A stretch of 64,000 nt of DNA. Source: Dyadobacter sp. Leaf189 (GTDB taxonomy: Bacteria; Bacteroidota; Bacteroidia; Cytophagales; Spirosomataceae). Location: NCBI RefSeq assembly GCF_001424405.1, contig NZ_LMPS01000007.1:281893-345892 (forward strand). The letters run 5' to 3'. Below, piece after piece: positions 1-8,873 of this stretch (positions are counted from its first letter, which is position 1; each line of letters starts with the position of its first letter). A program made the position numbers and the translations under genes. Below the pieces are notes generated by a model. That model made no database searches, was not told the origin of the DNA, and saw nothing but the letters and a program-made list of their open reading frames with translations.

Positions 1-126
1 CATGGGCAAATCGCATATGTTACGCGCAAGCAGAATGACCGTAAGGTGTTGCTGGATAACAGACAACGTCGCATTTACAACTTGTATAATATGCCTTATG
101 TGGCACTTAGCTTCCCCATCTATTGA
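1..126 (+). CDS. C-terminal end of an unidentified protein (partial)
   Basis: Frame 1 is open from the window edge to TGA at 124-126 and gives the last 41 residues of a protein that starts upstream. The tail ends in PYVALSFPIY, alternating hydrophobic residues closing on an aromatic one, as often seen in the last strand of outer-membrane beta-barrels of this phylum. That is a weak hint only, and the family cannot be named from so little sequence. The following 130 bp carry the rplM promoter and no terminator that I can see. Confidence 0.55.
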   Translation, partial: HGQIAYVTRKQNDRKVLLDNRQRRIYNLYNMPYVALSFPIY

Positions 127-153
127 TCTCTGCCGGAAATTTCCAATACATTC

Positions 154-184
154 TTGTAATTCAATTTGTTAAACTCTATATTTG
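154..184 (+). promoter_or_regulatory. Promoter of rplM-rpsI (Bacteroidota type)
   Basis: TTG at 154-156 (-33 element), a 20-bp spacer, and TATATTTG at 177-184 match the Bacteroidota consensus TTTG-N19-TAnnTTTG. The site lies about 75 bp upstream of the rplM start and no other gene intervenes. Confidence 0.65.
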
Positions 185-257
185 CACTCCCATTTTGCGA
201 TGGGACTGTCTTGTTACAGTGTAATATATTGAAAATCAATTAAATTTTTTGTTAATC

Positions 258-701
258 GTGGATACGTTAAGCTACAAAACCATCTCGGCGAACAAAAACA
301 CAGTGAACAAGGAGTGGGTTGTTGTGGATGCTCAGGATGCAATTTTAGGCCGTTTGGCTAGTGAAGTTGCTAAAATTATCAGAGGCAAACACAAAGCAAG
401 CTACACTCCTCATGTGGACTGTGGTGATAATGTTATCATTATCAACGCCGACAAAATTAAGTTGACAGGAAAGAAGATGACTGACAAAGTTTATGTTCGT
501 CACACCGGATATCCAGGAGGTCAGCGTTTTCAGACTCCCCGTGAGTTGCTCGAAAAACACCCAGAGCGTGTAATCGAGAAAGCCGTAAGAGGCATGCTTC
601 CAAAGAATCGTTTGGGACGTCGTTTGTTTACTAATCTGTTTGTTTACGCTAAGCCGGAACATCCGCACAGCGCGCAGCAACCAAAAGAAATCCAGTTGTA
701 A
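258..701 (+). CDS. rplM: 50S ribosomal protein L13
   Basis: Large-subunit ribosomal protein L13, an early 23S rRNA-binding assembly protein. The 147-residue product has the family pattern WVVVDAQDAILGRLAS near the start, GKHKASYTPHVDCGD and a VRGMLPKNRLGR segment towards the end. The start is taken as GTG at 258, because MDTLSYKT is how Bacteroidota L13 proteins usually begin; a TTG three codons earlier is possible but less likely. It is followed three bases later by rpsI, the usual L13-S9 pair, so the two are cotranscribed. Confidence 0.97.
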   Translation: MDTLSYKTISANKNTVNKEWVVVDAQDAILGRLASEVAKIIRGKHKASYTPHVDCGDNVIIINADKIKLTGKKMTDKVYVRHTGYPGGQRFQTPRELLEKHPERVIEKAVRGMLPKNRLGRRLFTNLFVYAKPEHPHSAQQPKEIQL

Positions 702-704
702 TTC

Positions 705-1091
705 ATGGAAGTTATCAACACAATAGGTAGAAGAAAAACAGCCGTGGCCCGTATTTATATGACGCCCGGTAAAGGAGATATCAAAGTAAACGGTCGCGAT
801 TACAAAGAATACTTTCCATTTGAAGTTCACCAGATCGTTCTTCAGCAACCTTTTGCTGTGATCAGCGGAGGTAATGGTTATGATCTTAAAGTAAATGTAA
901 GAGGCGGTGGAATTTCAGGACAGGCGGAAGCAATCCGTATGGCTGTTTCCCGCGCACTTTGCGAATACAACGGAGAATTCCGTGGCGCGTTGAAAAAAGA
1001 AGGATTCCTTACCCGTGACCCTCGTATGGTTGAACGTAAGAAATACGGTCGCGCTAAGGCTCGTAAGAGATTCCAGTTCTCGAAACGTTAA
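705..1091 (+). CDS. rpsI: 30S ribosomal protein S9
   Basis: Small-subunit ribosomal protein S9, which reaches the P-site tRNA with its C-terminal tail. The 128-residue product starts IGRRKTAVARIYM, carries GGGISGQAEAIRMAVSRAL in the middle, and ends in the basic tail KARKRFQFSKR, whose last residues K-R contact tRNA in known ribosomes. Start ATG lies 3 bp after the rplM stop codon. Confidence 0.98.
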   Translation: MEVINTIGRRKTAVARIYMTPGKGDIKVNGRDYKEYFPFEVHQIVLQQPFAVISGGNGYDLKVNVRGGGISGQAEAIRMAVSRALCEYNGEFRGALKKEGFLTRDPRMVERKKYGRAKARKRFQFSKR

Positions 1092-1103
1092 TATTCAAAT
1101 GTC

Positions 1104-1138
1104 CAGACAGTACTTATCGTGCCCGATGTTCTGTGCTG
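1104..1138 (+). promoter_or_regulatory. Hairpin in the rpsB leader
   Basis: A stem of CAG+ACAG (1104-1110) with CTGT+CTG (1131-1138, one bulged G), an internal loop, and an inner ATCG/CGAT stem (1116-1119 / 1124-1127) closing a 4-base loop. It sits in the 88-bp gap between rpsI and rpsB. Leaders of rpsB are autoregulated by S2 in other bacteria, so a regulatory role is plausible. It is too short to tell from sequence alone, and no promoter motif is evident in this gap. Confidence 0.3.
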
Positions 1139-1179
1139 CGTAATTTTATCAAGACATTTTTCAAAAACATTAATCTGTA

Positions 1180-2007
1180 ATGGCACAAATAGAATATAAA
1201 GAACTATTGGATGCAGGTGTCCACTTTGGTCACCTTACCCGCAAGTGGGATCCACGTATGGCTCCATACATCTTCATGGAGAAGAACGGGATCCACATCA
1301 TTGACCTGAACAAAACTTTGAGCTGCATTAACGACGCTGAGGCTGCGTTGAAGCAAATCGTTCGTTCAGGACGTAAGATCATGTTTGTTGCTACTAAAAA
1401 ACAAGCGCAGGAAATTGTAACGGAAGAGGCGAAACGCCTTAAAATGCCTTACGTAACTGATCGCTGGTTGGGTGGTATGCTTACAAACTTCGGCACAATT
1501 CGCAAGTCTTTGAAAAAAATGCAGACTCTTGAGAAGATGCTAAAAGACGAAACCACGGTTAGCAATATTGCGAAAAGAGAACGCCTGATGCTTACACGTG
1601 AAAAGGATAAATTGGAGCGAGTGTTGGGTGGTGTAGCTGACCTAACGCGCCTTCCTGCTGCCCTTTTCATCGTTGATGTAAAACGCGAGCACATTGCAGT
1701 TTCAGAAGCAAAAAGATTGAACATCCCCATTTTTGCAATCTGCGACACGAACTCAAACCCAGAATTAGTTGATTTCCCAATCCCAAGTAATGACGATGCT
1801 TACAAAGCAATCTCGTTGATCACATTGGCGATTGGAAAAGCAATCGAGGAAGGTTTGATGGAACGCAAACAAGATAAAGACGATCAGCGCATGGTAGAGG
1901 AGGAAGAAGCCAAACGTCAGGTTGACAAAGGCAACGAGGAAGCTGCTCCTGCTGCACCACGCGCAGAAGTTGCTGAAGAAGCAGTAGCCGAAGGTGATGA
2001 CGAATAA
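1180..2007 (+). CDS. rpsB: 30S ribosomal protein S2
   Basis: Small-subunit protein S2, bound near the head-body junction of the 30S subunit. The 275-residue protein has the S2 signatures LLDAGVHFGHLTRKWDPRM at the N-terminus, TDRWLGGMLTNF in the middle and PIFAICDTNSNPE later. A 40-residue acidic and Ala-rich tail (from about residue 235) extends beyond the conserved domain. It follows rpsI by 88 bp and is closed by a clear terminator, so it is transcriptionally separated from tsf, although rpsB-tsf is a classic pair. Confidence 0.97.
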   Translation: MAQIEYKELLDAGVHFGHLTRKWDPRMAPYIFMEKNGIHIIDLNKTLSCINDAEAALKQIVRSGRKIMFVATKKQAQEIVTEEAKRLKMPYVTDRWLGGMLTNFGTIRKSLKKMQTLEKMLKDETTVSNIAKRERLMLTREKDKLERVLGGVADLTRLPAALFIVDVKREHIAVSEAKRLNIPIFAICDTNSNPELVDFPIPSNDDAYKAISLITLAIGKAIEEGLMERKQDKDDQRMVEEEEAKRQVDKGNEEAAPAAPRAEVAEEAVAEGDDE

Positions 2008-2064
2008 AAATTAGGGCGATATGGCTTGGGTTTTGAAATCCATGTTTGTATCTGATTAGATAAA

Positions 2065-2102
2065 ATAGCCCATAGCCATTTCGCTATGGGCTATCATTTT
2101 TT
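2065..2102 (+). terminator. Rho-independent terminator after rpsB
   Basis: A perfect 12-bp stem (2065-2076 with 2083-2094), a 6-base loop, then a T-rich tract at 2096-2102. It lies 57 bp after the rpsB stop and 33 bp before tsf. Confidence 0.85.
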
Positions 2103-2134
2103 AAACGAGTTAATAATTCATATTAAATAAAATC

Positions 2135-2971
2135 ATGGCAATTACCGCACAAGATGTAAACAAACTCCGCCAAATGACCGGGGCGGGCATGATGGATTGT
2201 AAAAAAGCACTGCAGGAAGCTGATGGTGATTTTGACAAAGCCGTTGACATTCTTCGTAAACAAGGACAGAAAGTAGCTGCGAAACGCGCTGATAATACAG
2301 TTTCCGAAGGTGCAGTACTGGTGAAAATCAGCGAAGATGGTACCAATGGTAAATTGATAGCGCTTGCATGCGAAACTGAGCCAGTTTCAAATGTTGAAGA
2401 CTTCAAAAACCTTGCTCAGAGCATTCTGGACAAAGCTGTTGCAGATAACATCGCCGACAAAGAAGCACTTCTTTCAGCTACTTTGGCTGACGGCCGCCCG
2501 GTAAGCGAGCATATCGTTGACCTTGTTGGTAAATTGGGAGAGAAACTGGAAATCACTGCTTACGAAAATGTAACTGCTGACCAGGTTGTTCCTTACATCC
2601 ACTCAAATGGCAAATTGGGAGTATTGGTTGCATTCAATGGTGTGAATGGAACTGATGTGACTGAACTTGGTAAAGATGTTGCCATGCAGATTGCCGCAAT
2701 GAAGCCGATCGCTTTGGACAAAGACGAAGTGGACGCTGCTACTATCGAGCGCGAAATCGAAGTTGGTAAAGAGCAGGCACGTGCAGAAGGCAAGCCAGAA
2801 GCAATGCTAGAGAAAATTGCACAAGGCAAGCTGCAGAAATTCTATAAAGACAACACATTGCTGAACCAGGAATTCGTGAAAGATTCTTCTTTGACAATTC
2901 GTCAGCTTTTGGAAAAAACAGCCAAAGGATTGTCTGTTACATCTTTCAAGCGTGTATCGATTGGAGGATAA
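2135..2971 (+). CDS. tsf: Translation elongation factor Ts
   Basis: EF-Ts exchanges GDP for GTP on EF-Tu. The 278-residue product begins with the UBA-like segment and the family signature LRQMTGAGMMDCKKAL (about residues 11-26), followed by VDILRKQGQKVAAKRA and an EPVSNVEDF region. The C-terminal part has KFYKDNTLLNQEFVKD, typical of EF-Ts. The start ATG is followed directly by the conserved AITAQDV. A terminator before and one after make it a single-gene unit; no clear promoter motif is seen in the 33 bp between the upstream terminator and the start. Confidence 0.97.
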   Translation: MAITAQDVNKLRQMTGAGMMDCKKALQEADGDFDKAVDILRKQGQKVAAKRADNTVSEGAVLVKISEDGTNGKLIALACETEPVSNVEDFKNLAQSILDKAVADNIADKEALLSATLADGRPVSEHIVDLVGKLGEKLEITAYENVTADQVVPYIHSNGKLGVLVAFNGVNGTDVTELGKDVAMQIAAMKPIALDKDEVDAATIEREIEVGKEQARAEGKPEAMLEKIAQGKLQKFYKDNTLLNQEFVKDSSLTIRQLLEKTAKGLSVTSFKRVSIGG

Positions 2972-2997
2972 AGATTTTTCGAAATAAAATAATGTTG

Positions 2998-3038
2998 ACA
3001 ACGCCTGGTATCTATTTGTATACCAGGCGTTGTTTTTT
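2998..3038 (+). terminator. Rho-independent terminator after tsf
   Basis: A perfect 14-bp stem (2998-3011 with 3020-3033) around an 8-base loop, followed by a run of six T (3033-3038). Confidence 0.9.
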
Positions 3039-3106
3039 AATATTTACGGAAAATTAATATACCCTCTTAGTTTTTTACACACGCTATCAGCGAATTGCGA
3101 ACCAGG

Positions 3107-3694
3107 ATGATTGAACTTTTATTTGAAGATTATGCGCAGCATAATGTATCGGACGAAGAGCTAGTCAAGCTTTTTTTGGATTCTCAAGACAACCGCTATT
3201 TTCAGAAACTTTACGAGCGCTACGCTTTTAAAGTCTACCAAAAATGCCTTTCCTTCACCAAAGACATCTCCCGCTCGGAAGACCTCACTCAGGATATATT
3301 TCTTAAGCTGCTCTTCAAAATGAGCTCGTTCAAGGAAGACGCCAAATTTGCCACCTGGCTTTTTTCAATTACTTACAATCACTGCATGGATACAATGCGA
3401 TCAGGCAGGCGAAGAATCGTAACCATTTATGTAGAAAACGCCGATCAGGAAGACGATTTCGATATTCAAAGGATATTTGAAGTGGAGGAGGTCAACACGA
3501 TCAGCCTGAAAGCAGCACTCACTCATTTAGACCTCGAGGAGAAGTCGCTGCTGTATCTTAAGTATCTCGACGATCGCACGATCAGAGAAATTGCCCACAT
3601 TTTTAAAATGACTGAAAGCGCTGTGAAAATGCGTTTAATGAGGTCCCGTGAGAAGCTTAGAAAGAAGTATCTGGAGACAGTTCTGTTTCATTGA
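3107..3694 (+). CDS. ECF-type RNA polymerase sigma factor
   Basis: A sigma-70 family factor of the extracytoplasmic-function class, which directs RNA polymerase to a specific set of promoters. The 195 residues contain region 2 (LYERYAFKVYQK to TWLFSITYNHCMDTMR, about residues 28-98) and region 4 (LEEKSLLYLKYLDDRTIREI then TESAVKMRLMRSREKLRK, about 142-187). ATG at 3107 is preferred over an upstream in-frame TTG at 3095. No anti-sigma gene is adjacent; the next gene, 96 bp downstream, encodes a beta-barrel protein. Which genes it controls cannot be seen. Confidence 0.85.
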   Translation: MIELLFEDYAQHNVSDEELVKLFLDSQDNRYFQKLYERYAFKVYQKCLSFTKDISRSEDLTQDIFLKLLFKMSSFKEDAKFATWLFSITYNHCMDTMRSGRRRIVTIYVENADQEDDFDIQRIFEVEEVNTISLKAALTHLDLEEKSLLYLKYLDDRTIREIAHIFKMTESAVKMRLMRSREKLRKKYLETVLFH

Positions 3695-3790
3695 TCTGGC
3701 ATAGTTTCGAAAAAATCCTTTACTTTATCCGACTTAATGTCGGCTCAATGCCCTTTTACTCAATTACCTCACTCACCAAATCCTTTGATA

Positions 3791-4723
3791 ATGAGCAGCA
3801 AACTGCGTGGTTCACACTATGTCGTCTCCCTGTTTTTTCTTTTCATCTCAGTACAGGCATTTTCACAGAATAATGTCGATTTATCAAACCCAATCAACGC
3901 AGGCAGGCTGAAATTGCCTGGCGACACGATATGGAAAAAAATAGAATTTGGCGCCAATCTCAACCAGGGATCATTCAGCGGAAACTGGACGGGCGGGGGC
4001 GTCAATTCGGTTGCACTCGGGCTTTTTTTTAATGCATTAAATGAAAAGAAGAAGGGTAAAAACGCCTGGCGAAATGATTTTCAATCTCAGTATGGTATTG
4101 TAAGAAACAAAGGCCAGCAAAGCAGAAAGAACGTCGACAGAATATTTTTCGACACCAAATACAATCGTGAACTTACCGCTACATGGAGCCTTTTTGCGAA
4201 TGTAAACTTCCTGTCGCAGTTCGGGGCCGGCTATACCTATGACGATAATCCAGACTCAGCAAGCATTAAGAGAAAGGTTTCCGGCATTCTTTCCCCTGCA
4301 TACCTCACGGAGGCAATTGGTATCGAATACCGGCCGGTACCTTATTTCTTCGTTGATTTCGCGCCGGGTGCATTGCGTCAGACGATCGTCATAGACACAG
4401 ATTTGTACGTAAACACGCCGGACCAGAATAATTATGGCGTACCTATAGGCAGGCGCGTGAGAACAGAGGTAGCGCTGATCCAGGTGGTTGCCAATTTTGA
4501 TAAAGATATCGCCAAAGATGTAAACCTGAAATTCAGGTATCTGATGTATTCCAGCTTCAAACATCCATTGAATATAGATAACCGTTTGGACGCGCAGCTT
4601 ACAGCTAAGATTAATAAGTTTGTCAATGTAAATCTGGGCGCAATCCTGGTCTACGATGCGGACCAAAGTAGTAAAATCCAGTTTGCGCAGGCACTTAGTA
4701 TCGGATTTTTGTATCAGTTTTAA
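3791..4723 (+). CDS. DUF3078 outer-membrane-type protein
   Basis: A 310-residue protein with a signal peptide (hydrophobic VVSLFFLFISVQAFS, cleavage about residue 25) followed by IWKKIEFGANLNQGSFSGNW, which resembles the DUF3078 family of Bacteroidota. The rest alternates hydrophobic and polar residues with many aromatic ones and ends in SIGFLYQF, fitting an outer-membrane beta-barrel. ATG 3791 is chosen because the signal peptide follows at once; an upstream in-frame ATG at 3737 would add 18 unlikely residues. mscL follows after 23 bp, so both may share a transcript. The function is unknown. Confidence 0.7.
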   Translation: MSSKLRGSHYVVSLFFLFISVQAFSQNNVDLSNPINAGRLKLPGDTIWKKIEFGANLNQGSFSGNWTGGGVNSVALGLFFNALNEKKKGKNAWRNDFQSQYGIVRNKGQQSRKNVDRIFFDTKYNRELTATWSLFANVNFLSQFGAGYTYDDNPDSASIKRKVSGILSPAYLTEAIGIEYRPVPYFFVDFAPGALRQTIVIDTDLYVNTPDQNNYGVPIGRRVRTEVALIQVVANFDKDIAKDVNLKFRYLMYSSFKHPLNIDNRLDAQLTAKINKFVNVNLGAILVYDADQSSKIQFAQALSIGFLYQF

Positions 4724-4746
4724 TCACCAACTAACCTCAACTTGTT

Positions 4747-5079
4747 ATGCTTCAGGAATTCAAGATTTTTATTGCCAAAGGCAATGTGCTGGATCTGGCT
4801 GTCGGCGTAGTTATTGGCGCCGCTTTTGGAAAGATTACAACATCTTTGGTTGAGGACATCATTAATCCAATTCTAGGATTGATCATCGGCGGAGTAGATT
4901 TTACGCAATTGAAAATCGTGTTGAAGGAAGCTGTAGGGGACACGCCCGAGGTGGCTGTAAAGTACGGTAACTTTATTCAGGTGCTGATCCAGTTTGTTAT
5001 CATCGCCTGGGTGATCTTCCTGATCGTTAAGCTTGCCAACCGTTTAAGGCTTTCTGAATCGATGAAAAAAGAGTTGTAA
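4747..5079 (+). CDS. mscL: Large-conductance mechanosensitive channel
   Basis: MscL opens under membrane tension to release solutes on osmotic downshock. The 110 residues show the family N-terminus KIFIAKGNVLDLAVGVVIGA leading into TM1, a short periplasmic loop, and TM2 (IQVLIQFVIIAWVIFLIVKL, about residues 77-96). It stops soon after TM2, so it lacks most of the C-terminal helical bundle found in the 136-residue E. coli protein. Such short forms occur in the family. A terminator follows. Confidence 0.93.
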   Translation: MLQEFKIFIAKGNVLDLAVGVVIGAAFGKITTSLVEDIINPILGLIIGGVDFTQLKIVLKEAVGDTPEVAVKYGNFIQVLIQFVIIAWVIFLIVKLANRLRLSESMKKEL

Positions 5080-5097
5080 ACACTAAATTATTGTTGC

Positions 5098-5127
5098 AAA
5101 GAGGCATATCTGATATGCCTCTTTTTT
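5098..5127 (+). terminator. Rho-independent terminator after mscL
   Basis: Stem GAGGCATA (5101-5108) with TATGCCTC (5114-5121), extended by flanking A-T pairs, followed by six T (5122-5127). Confidence 0.85.
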
Positions 5128-5175
5128 ATTCGCCTTAATTGCTGGAAGAGTAAAAAAAGTTTTCTGTAAAAGATT

Positions 5176-5183
5176 TACCTTCG
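5176..5183 (+). promoter_or_regulatory. Possible -7 element upstream of murD
   Basis: TACCTTCG differs by one base from TAnnTTTG and lies 38 bp upstream of the murD start, after the mscL terminator. No good -33 element is seen, so this is tentative. Confidence 0.3.
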
Positions 5184-5220
5184 TAGTTAAGGCGATTTTT
5201 AATATTTAATTCTGATTCCT

Positions 5221-6564
5221 GTGCAAGAAAAAGTAGTCATTTTGGGAGGCGGGGAAAGTGGCGTTGGGGCAGCTATTCTCGCGAAGTCCAAAGGTTTTGA
5301 TGTTTTTTTGTCAGATAAAGGTAAGCTCCAGGACAAGTATTCGCAGGTTCTTTTAGAGGAGAACATTGCATTTGAACACGAAAAACACACCACAGAAAAT
5401 ATCCTCGATGCCCAGCTGGTCGTAAAAAGTCCCGGTATACCTGACACGGCACCGTTGATCGTCGCGCTGCGTAAAAAGGGAATTCCTGTGATCTCCGAAA
5501 TTGAATTTGCCTCGCGTTATACCCGTGCAAAACTGATAGCAATTACAGGAAGCAATGGGAAAACAACAACAACTTTATTAACCTACCACTTATTAAAAAA
5601 TGCCGGCTTACATGCCGGCCTCGCCGGGAATATCGGCGATAGTTTTGCGTGGCAGGTTGCAACGCAGGATTTCGACTATTATGTTCTGGAAATAAGCAGT
5701 TTCCAGCTGGATAATATCGTCAGTTTTCATCCCGCCATTTCCATTTTATTGAATATAACTCCGGATCATTTAGACCGTTACAGATACGATTTCCAAAACT
5801 ACATCGACTCGAAATTCAATATCATCCGTAATCAAAATGAGGACGATTACTTTATCTATTTTGAAGACAGTGAAGTAATTAAAGCGGAGCTGAGCAAAAG
5901 AAACCCGCCGGTAAAAAAAGTAGGATTTTCATTGACCCGGCCGGTGATTCCAGGTTCCTGGCTGCGTGATCACGTGATTGTTTCTCAGGTGAATGATGAG
6001 GTATATGAAACGGATTTCAGCCAGCTACCTCTGAAAGGCCCGCACAATGCGGTTAATTCAATGGCAGCTATCATAGTGGCGCAGTTGTTGCACATTGATC
6101 ACGTTAAGATCACCGAGGGACTTAAATCCTTCAAAAACGCTCCGCACAGGCTGGAAGTAGTGGAAGAAATTGATGGCGTTACCTACGTTAACGACTCTAA
6201 GGCGACCAATGTTGATTCTGTTTTTTATGCATTGGGCAGTTATAGCCAGCCAGTGATCCTGATTGCGGGAGGTGTTGATAAAGGGAATGATTACAGTCAA
6301 ATTGAAGCGCTGGTAAGTAATAAAGTAAAGGGTTTGATAGTTCTCGGTAAAGACCGTGAGAAACTCGTGCAGTATTTCACCGGGATAGTTCCTACAATTT
6401 TTGAAACTGATAATATCCGGGAGGCAGTTGAAAAAGCCCGTGAATGGGCAGTAGATAAGGATATCGTGTTGTTGTCGCCCGCTTGTGCCAGTTTTGATTT
6501 ATTCAAAAACTATGAAGACCGTGGGGAGCAGTTTAAGGCAGCGGTAAGAAATTTGGTCCGTTAA
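5221..6564 (+). CDS. murD: UDP-N-acetylmuramoyl-L-alanine--D-glutamate ligase
   Basis: MurD adds D-glutamate to UDP-MurNAc-L-Ala in the cytoplasm using ATP. The 447-residue protein has the N-terminal nucleotide-sugar fold (VVILGGGESGVGAA), the Mur ligase P-loop GSNGKTTT at 110-117, and the central EISSFQLD segment with LNITPDHLDR after it. C-terminal domain signatures include NDSKATNVDS and a SPACASFD segment. The start is GTG at 5221, directly before conserved residues, and no ATG is near. It is the first gene of the division cluster; ftsW follows after 18 bp. Confidence 0.97.
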   Translation: MQEKVVILGGGESGVGAAILAKSKGFDVFLSDKGKLQDKYSQVLLEENIAFEHEKHTTENILDAQLVVKSPGIPDTAPLIVALRKKGIPVISEIEFASRYTRAKLIAITGSNGKTTTTLLTYHLLKNAGLHAGLAGNIGDSFAWQVATQDFDYYVLEISSFQLDNIVSFHPAISILLNITPDHLDRYRYDFQNYIDSKFNIIRNQNEDDYFIYFEDSEVIKAELSKRNPPVKKVGFSLTRPVIPGSWLRDHVIVSQVNDEVYETDFSQLPLKGPHNAVNSMAAIIVAQLLHIDHVKITEGLKSFKNAPHRLEVVEEIDGVTYVNDSKATNVDSVFYALGSYSQPVILIAGGVDKGNDYSQIEALVSNKVKGLIVLGKDREKLVQYFTGIVPTIFETDNIREAVEKAREWAVDKDIVLLSPACASFDLFKNYEDRGEQFKAAVRNLVR

Positions 6565-6582
6565 AAAAACCTGATTTATTCA

Positions 6583-7752
6583 ATGGCATCAACAAGTATT
6601 GATATGCTGAACAAAACCAGGGAGGATACGCAAGCCTGGTTTACCAAAAATCTGAAAGGAGATCCGTGGATCTGGGGCATTTGCATTATAATGCTTTTGT
6701 GGAGCATTGTTGTCGTTTACAGTGCGAGTGTTAAGGATGCTTATAGCCAAATGGGCGGAAATACAGAATACTACCTCTACAAACATGTGGTACTCTGCGT
6801 GCTATCTCTGGCGGTAATGTATTTTGTTCACCGCATTCCCTACATCAAGTTTGTGTACGTTACCAGGCTGGCTGTATGGAGCTCCATTCTGCTGCTTGTT
6901 TTTACGATGTTTTTCGGAACCTCCGTTAATGATGCGGCCAGGTGGATTGAGATACCCGTCATTGGTCAGCGTTTTCAGCCTTCGGAATGGGCGAAAGTTG
7001 CCTTAATCGCGCACTTATCGCTTATTCTCGCGCGGCATATTAAGGGTGGCTGGAACACACGCGAGCTTTTTATGGAGCCGCTTTCATTGGTAGGTGTAGT
7101 TTGCGGACTGATTTTCACGAGTAATGTGTCCACGGCTGTTATGCTCGCGGGAATATGCTTTCTGCTCATGTTTGTGGGCAAAGTGCCATTGCATTACCTC
7201 GCCTTTACAGCACTGGGACTTGTTTTCTTCGCTACGATCGCCATTCTACTTAATTCTACTCAGCGCGCCGGTACGGCACAAAACCGTATTTCCGCATTTT
7301 TTGACAAAGATGTGGTCGTATACCAGTCGCAGCAATCATACATGGCGATGGCGCGGGGCGGATTGTACGGGGAAGGTGTTGCCAAGAGCCGGCAACGGAG
7401 ATTTTTACCTGAACCTCAAAAGGACTTCATTTTTGCTGTTACTGTTGAAGAATACGGCACAGTGGGTGGGACTATACTGATCATTTTTTACCTCATTTTA
7501 CTTTATCGCGGCCTGAAAGCAATTGAAGCCACGAAGCGCCCGTTCGGCGGGCTGCTTTCTGCCGGGCTTACATTCATTGTAGTCAGTCAGGCATTTTCGG
7601 CAATGGCGGTAACCGTCGGTTTGGTGCCCGTAACCGGACAAACGCTACCATTTTTCAGTCAGGGAGGAACGTCGCTGCTGTTTACGGGAATGGCGATGGG
7701 CATGATCCTGAGTGTAAGCCGCGGTGAAATACTCGAAGAGAAACGGATTTAG
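6583..7752 (+). CDS. ftsW: Septal peptidoglycan glycosyltransferase FtsW (SEDS family)
   Basis: FtsW polymerises lipid II at the division septum together with a class B penicillin-binding protein. The 389 residues form about ten membrane segments after a 28-residue cytoplasmic start. SEDS signatures are visible: NDAARWIEIPVIGQRFQPSE (the conserved Arg and the FQPSEWAK element), YQSQQSYMAMARGGLYGEG, and the C-terminal PVTGQTLPFFSQGGTSLL. Its place between murD and murG favours FtsW over RodA. murG begins one base after its stop codon. Confidence 0.95.
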   Translation: MASTSIDMLNKTREDTQAWFTKNLKGDPWIWGICIIMLLWSIVVVYSASVKDAYSQMGGNTEYYLYKHVVLCVLSLAVMYFVHRIPYIKFVYVTRLAVWSSILLLVFTMFFGTSVNDAARWIEIPVIGQRFQPSEWAKVALIAHLSLILARHIKGGWNTRELFMEPLSLVGVVCGLIFTSNVSTAVMLAGICFLLMFVGKVPLHYLAFTALGLVFFATIAILLNSTQRAGTAQNRISAFFDKDVVVYQSQQSYMAMARGGLYGEGVAKSRQRRFLPEPQKDFIFAVTVEEYGTVGGTILIIFYLILLYRGLKAIEATKRPFGGLLSAGLTFIVVSQAFSAMAVTVGLVPVTGQTLPFFSQGGTSLLFTGMAMGMILSVSRGEILEEKRI

Positions 7753-7753
7753 T

Positions 7754-8854
7754 ATGTCAAAAAAAGTAATTATAAGCGGCGGCGGAACCGGCGGACATAT
7801 TTATCCTGCCATTGCAATAGCCGATGCATTGCGCCGGAAAGACCCGGATCTGGAAGTACTTTTTGTAGGTGCTTTGGGAAAAATGGAAATGGAAAAGGTG
7901 CCGCGGGCCGGGTACGAAATTGTAGGGTTACCTATTGCCGGGATCAAGCGGGAAGTTTCTCTTGACAATCTTGCATTGCCATTTAAGCTGATCAAGAGTT
8001 TAAATAAAGCAAAGTCGATTATCCGGGACTTTAAGCCTGATGTAGCTGTGGGTGTAGGCGGCTTTGCGAGCGGACCGTTATTAATGATGGCTTCTTTCCA
8101 GGGAATACCTACATTGATTCAGGAACAGAATTCCTATGCAGGAATTACCAATAAGCTGCTGGCAAAAAGAGCGTCAAAAATCTGTGTAGCCTATCCGGGT
8201 ATGGAAGAATTTTTTCCAAAAGAGAAAATTGCAATGCTTGGAAATCCTGTCAGGAGTGATATCGTCGATGTTTCTTCCAAGAAACGGGAAGCTTTCGCCG
8301 AGTTTGGGCTTGATCCTGAAAGAAAGACGCTTTTTGTCATGGGCGGCAGTCTTGGGGCCAGGTCCATTAACGAGAGCATCGCGGCAGGGCTTTCAGAATT
8401 TCTGGCGCAAGGTTATCAGGTTTTGTGGCAAACAGGAAGAAATTACATTGATACAGCAAAAGCATTAATTGAAGGCTTAAATACCCATTTGATTAAGGCT
8501 TTTGATTTTATTTATACAATGGACCTTGCGTATGCAATTGCCGACGTAGTGGTTTCAAGAGCAGGAGCGCTTTCGGTTTCAGAATTGTGCCTGGCTGCGA
8601 AACCTTCCATTCTGGTGCCATTTCCAGCCGCGTCAGAAGATCATCAGACCAAAAATGCGTTGGCACTGGTTGAAAAAGATGCAGCTTTGCTGGTGAAAGA
8701 CGCTAGTGCAAAAGCTGAGCTGGTACCTAGTGCACTGGCTTTAATGAATGATTTTGCGCAGCAGGAAAATCTAAAAACGAATATCCGTAAGCTTGCCAGA
8801 CCGACAGCCGCGGATGATATTGCAGCAGAAGTATTGAAATTAATCAGATCATAA
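7754..8854 (+). CDS. murG: UDP-GlcNAc--lipid I N-acetylglucosaminyltransferase
   Basis: MurG transfers GlcNAc onto lipid I to make lipid II on the inner face of the membrane. The 366-residue protein has the N-terminal glycine loop GGGTGGHIYPAIAIADAL, a second G-loop GGFASGP, GGSLGAR at the start of the C-terminal domain, and the donor-binding run SRAGALSVSELCLAAKPS followed by PFPAASEDHQTKNA. ATG 7754 lies one base after the ftsW stop and is preferred over an in-frame start inside ftsW. Confidence 0.97.
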   Translation: MSKKVIISGGGTGGHIYPAIAIADALRRKDPDLEVLFVGALGKMEMEKVPRAGYEIVGLPIAGIKREVSLDNLALPFKLIKSLNKAKSIIRDFKPDVAVGVGGFASGPLLMMASFQGIPTLIQEQNSYAGITNKLLAKRASKICVAYPGMEEFFPKEKIAMLGNPVRSDIVDVSSKKREAFAEFGLDPERKTLFVMGGSLGARSINESIAAGLSEFLAQGYQVLWQTGRNYIDTAKALIEGLNTHLIKAFDFIYTMDLAYAIADVVVSRAGALSVSELCLAAKPSILVPFPAASEDHQTKNALALVEKDAALLVKDASAKAELVPSALALMNDFAQQENLKTNIRKLARPTAADDIAAEVLKLIRS

Positions 8855-8873
8855 CTGTTTGTCCTTTAATAGA

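Noticed and set aside
345..848. Minus-strand ORF of 167 codons opposite rplM and rpsI
   Set aside because: It is fully antisense to two certain ribosomal protein genes, has no recognisable domain and no start context; it is a shadow of their codon use.
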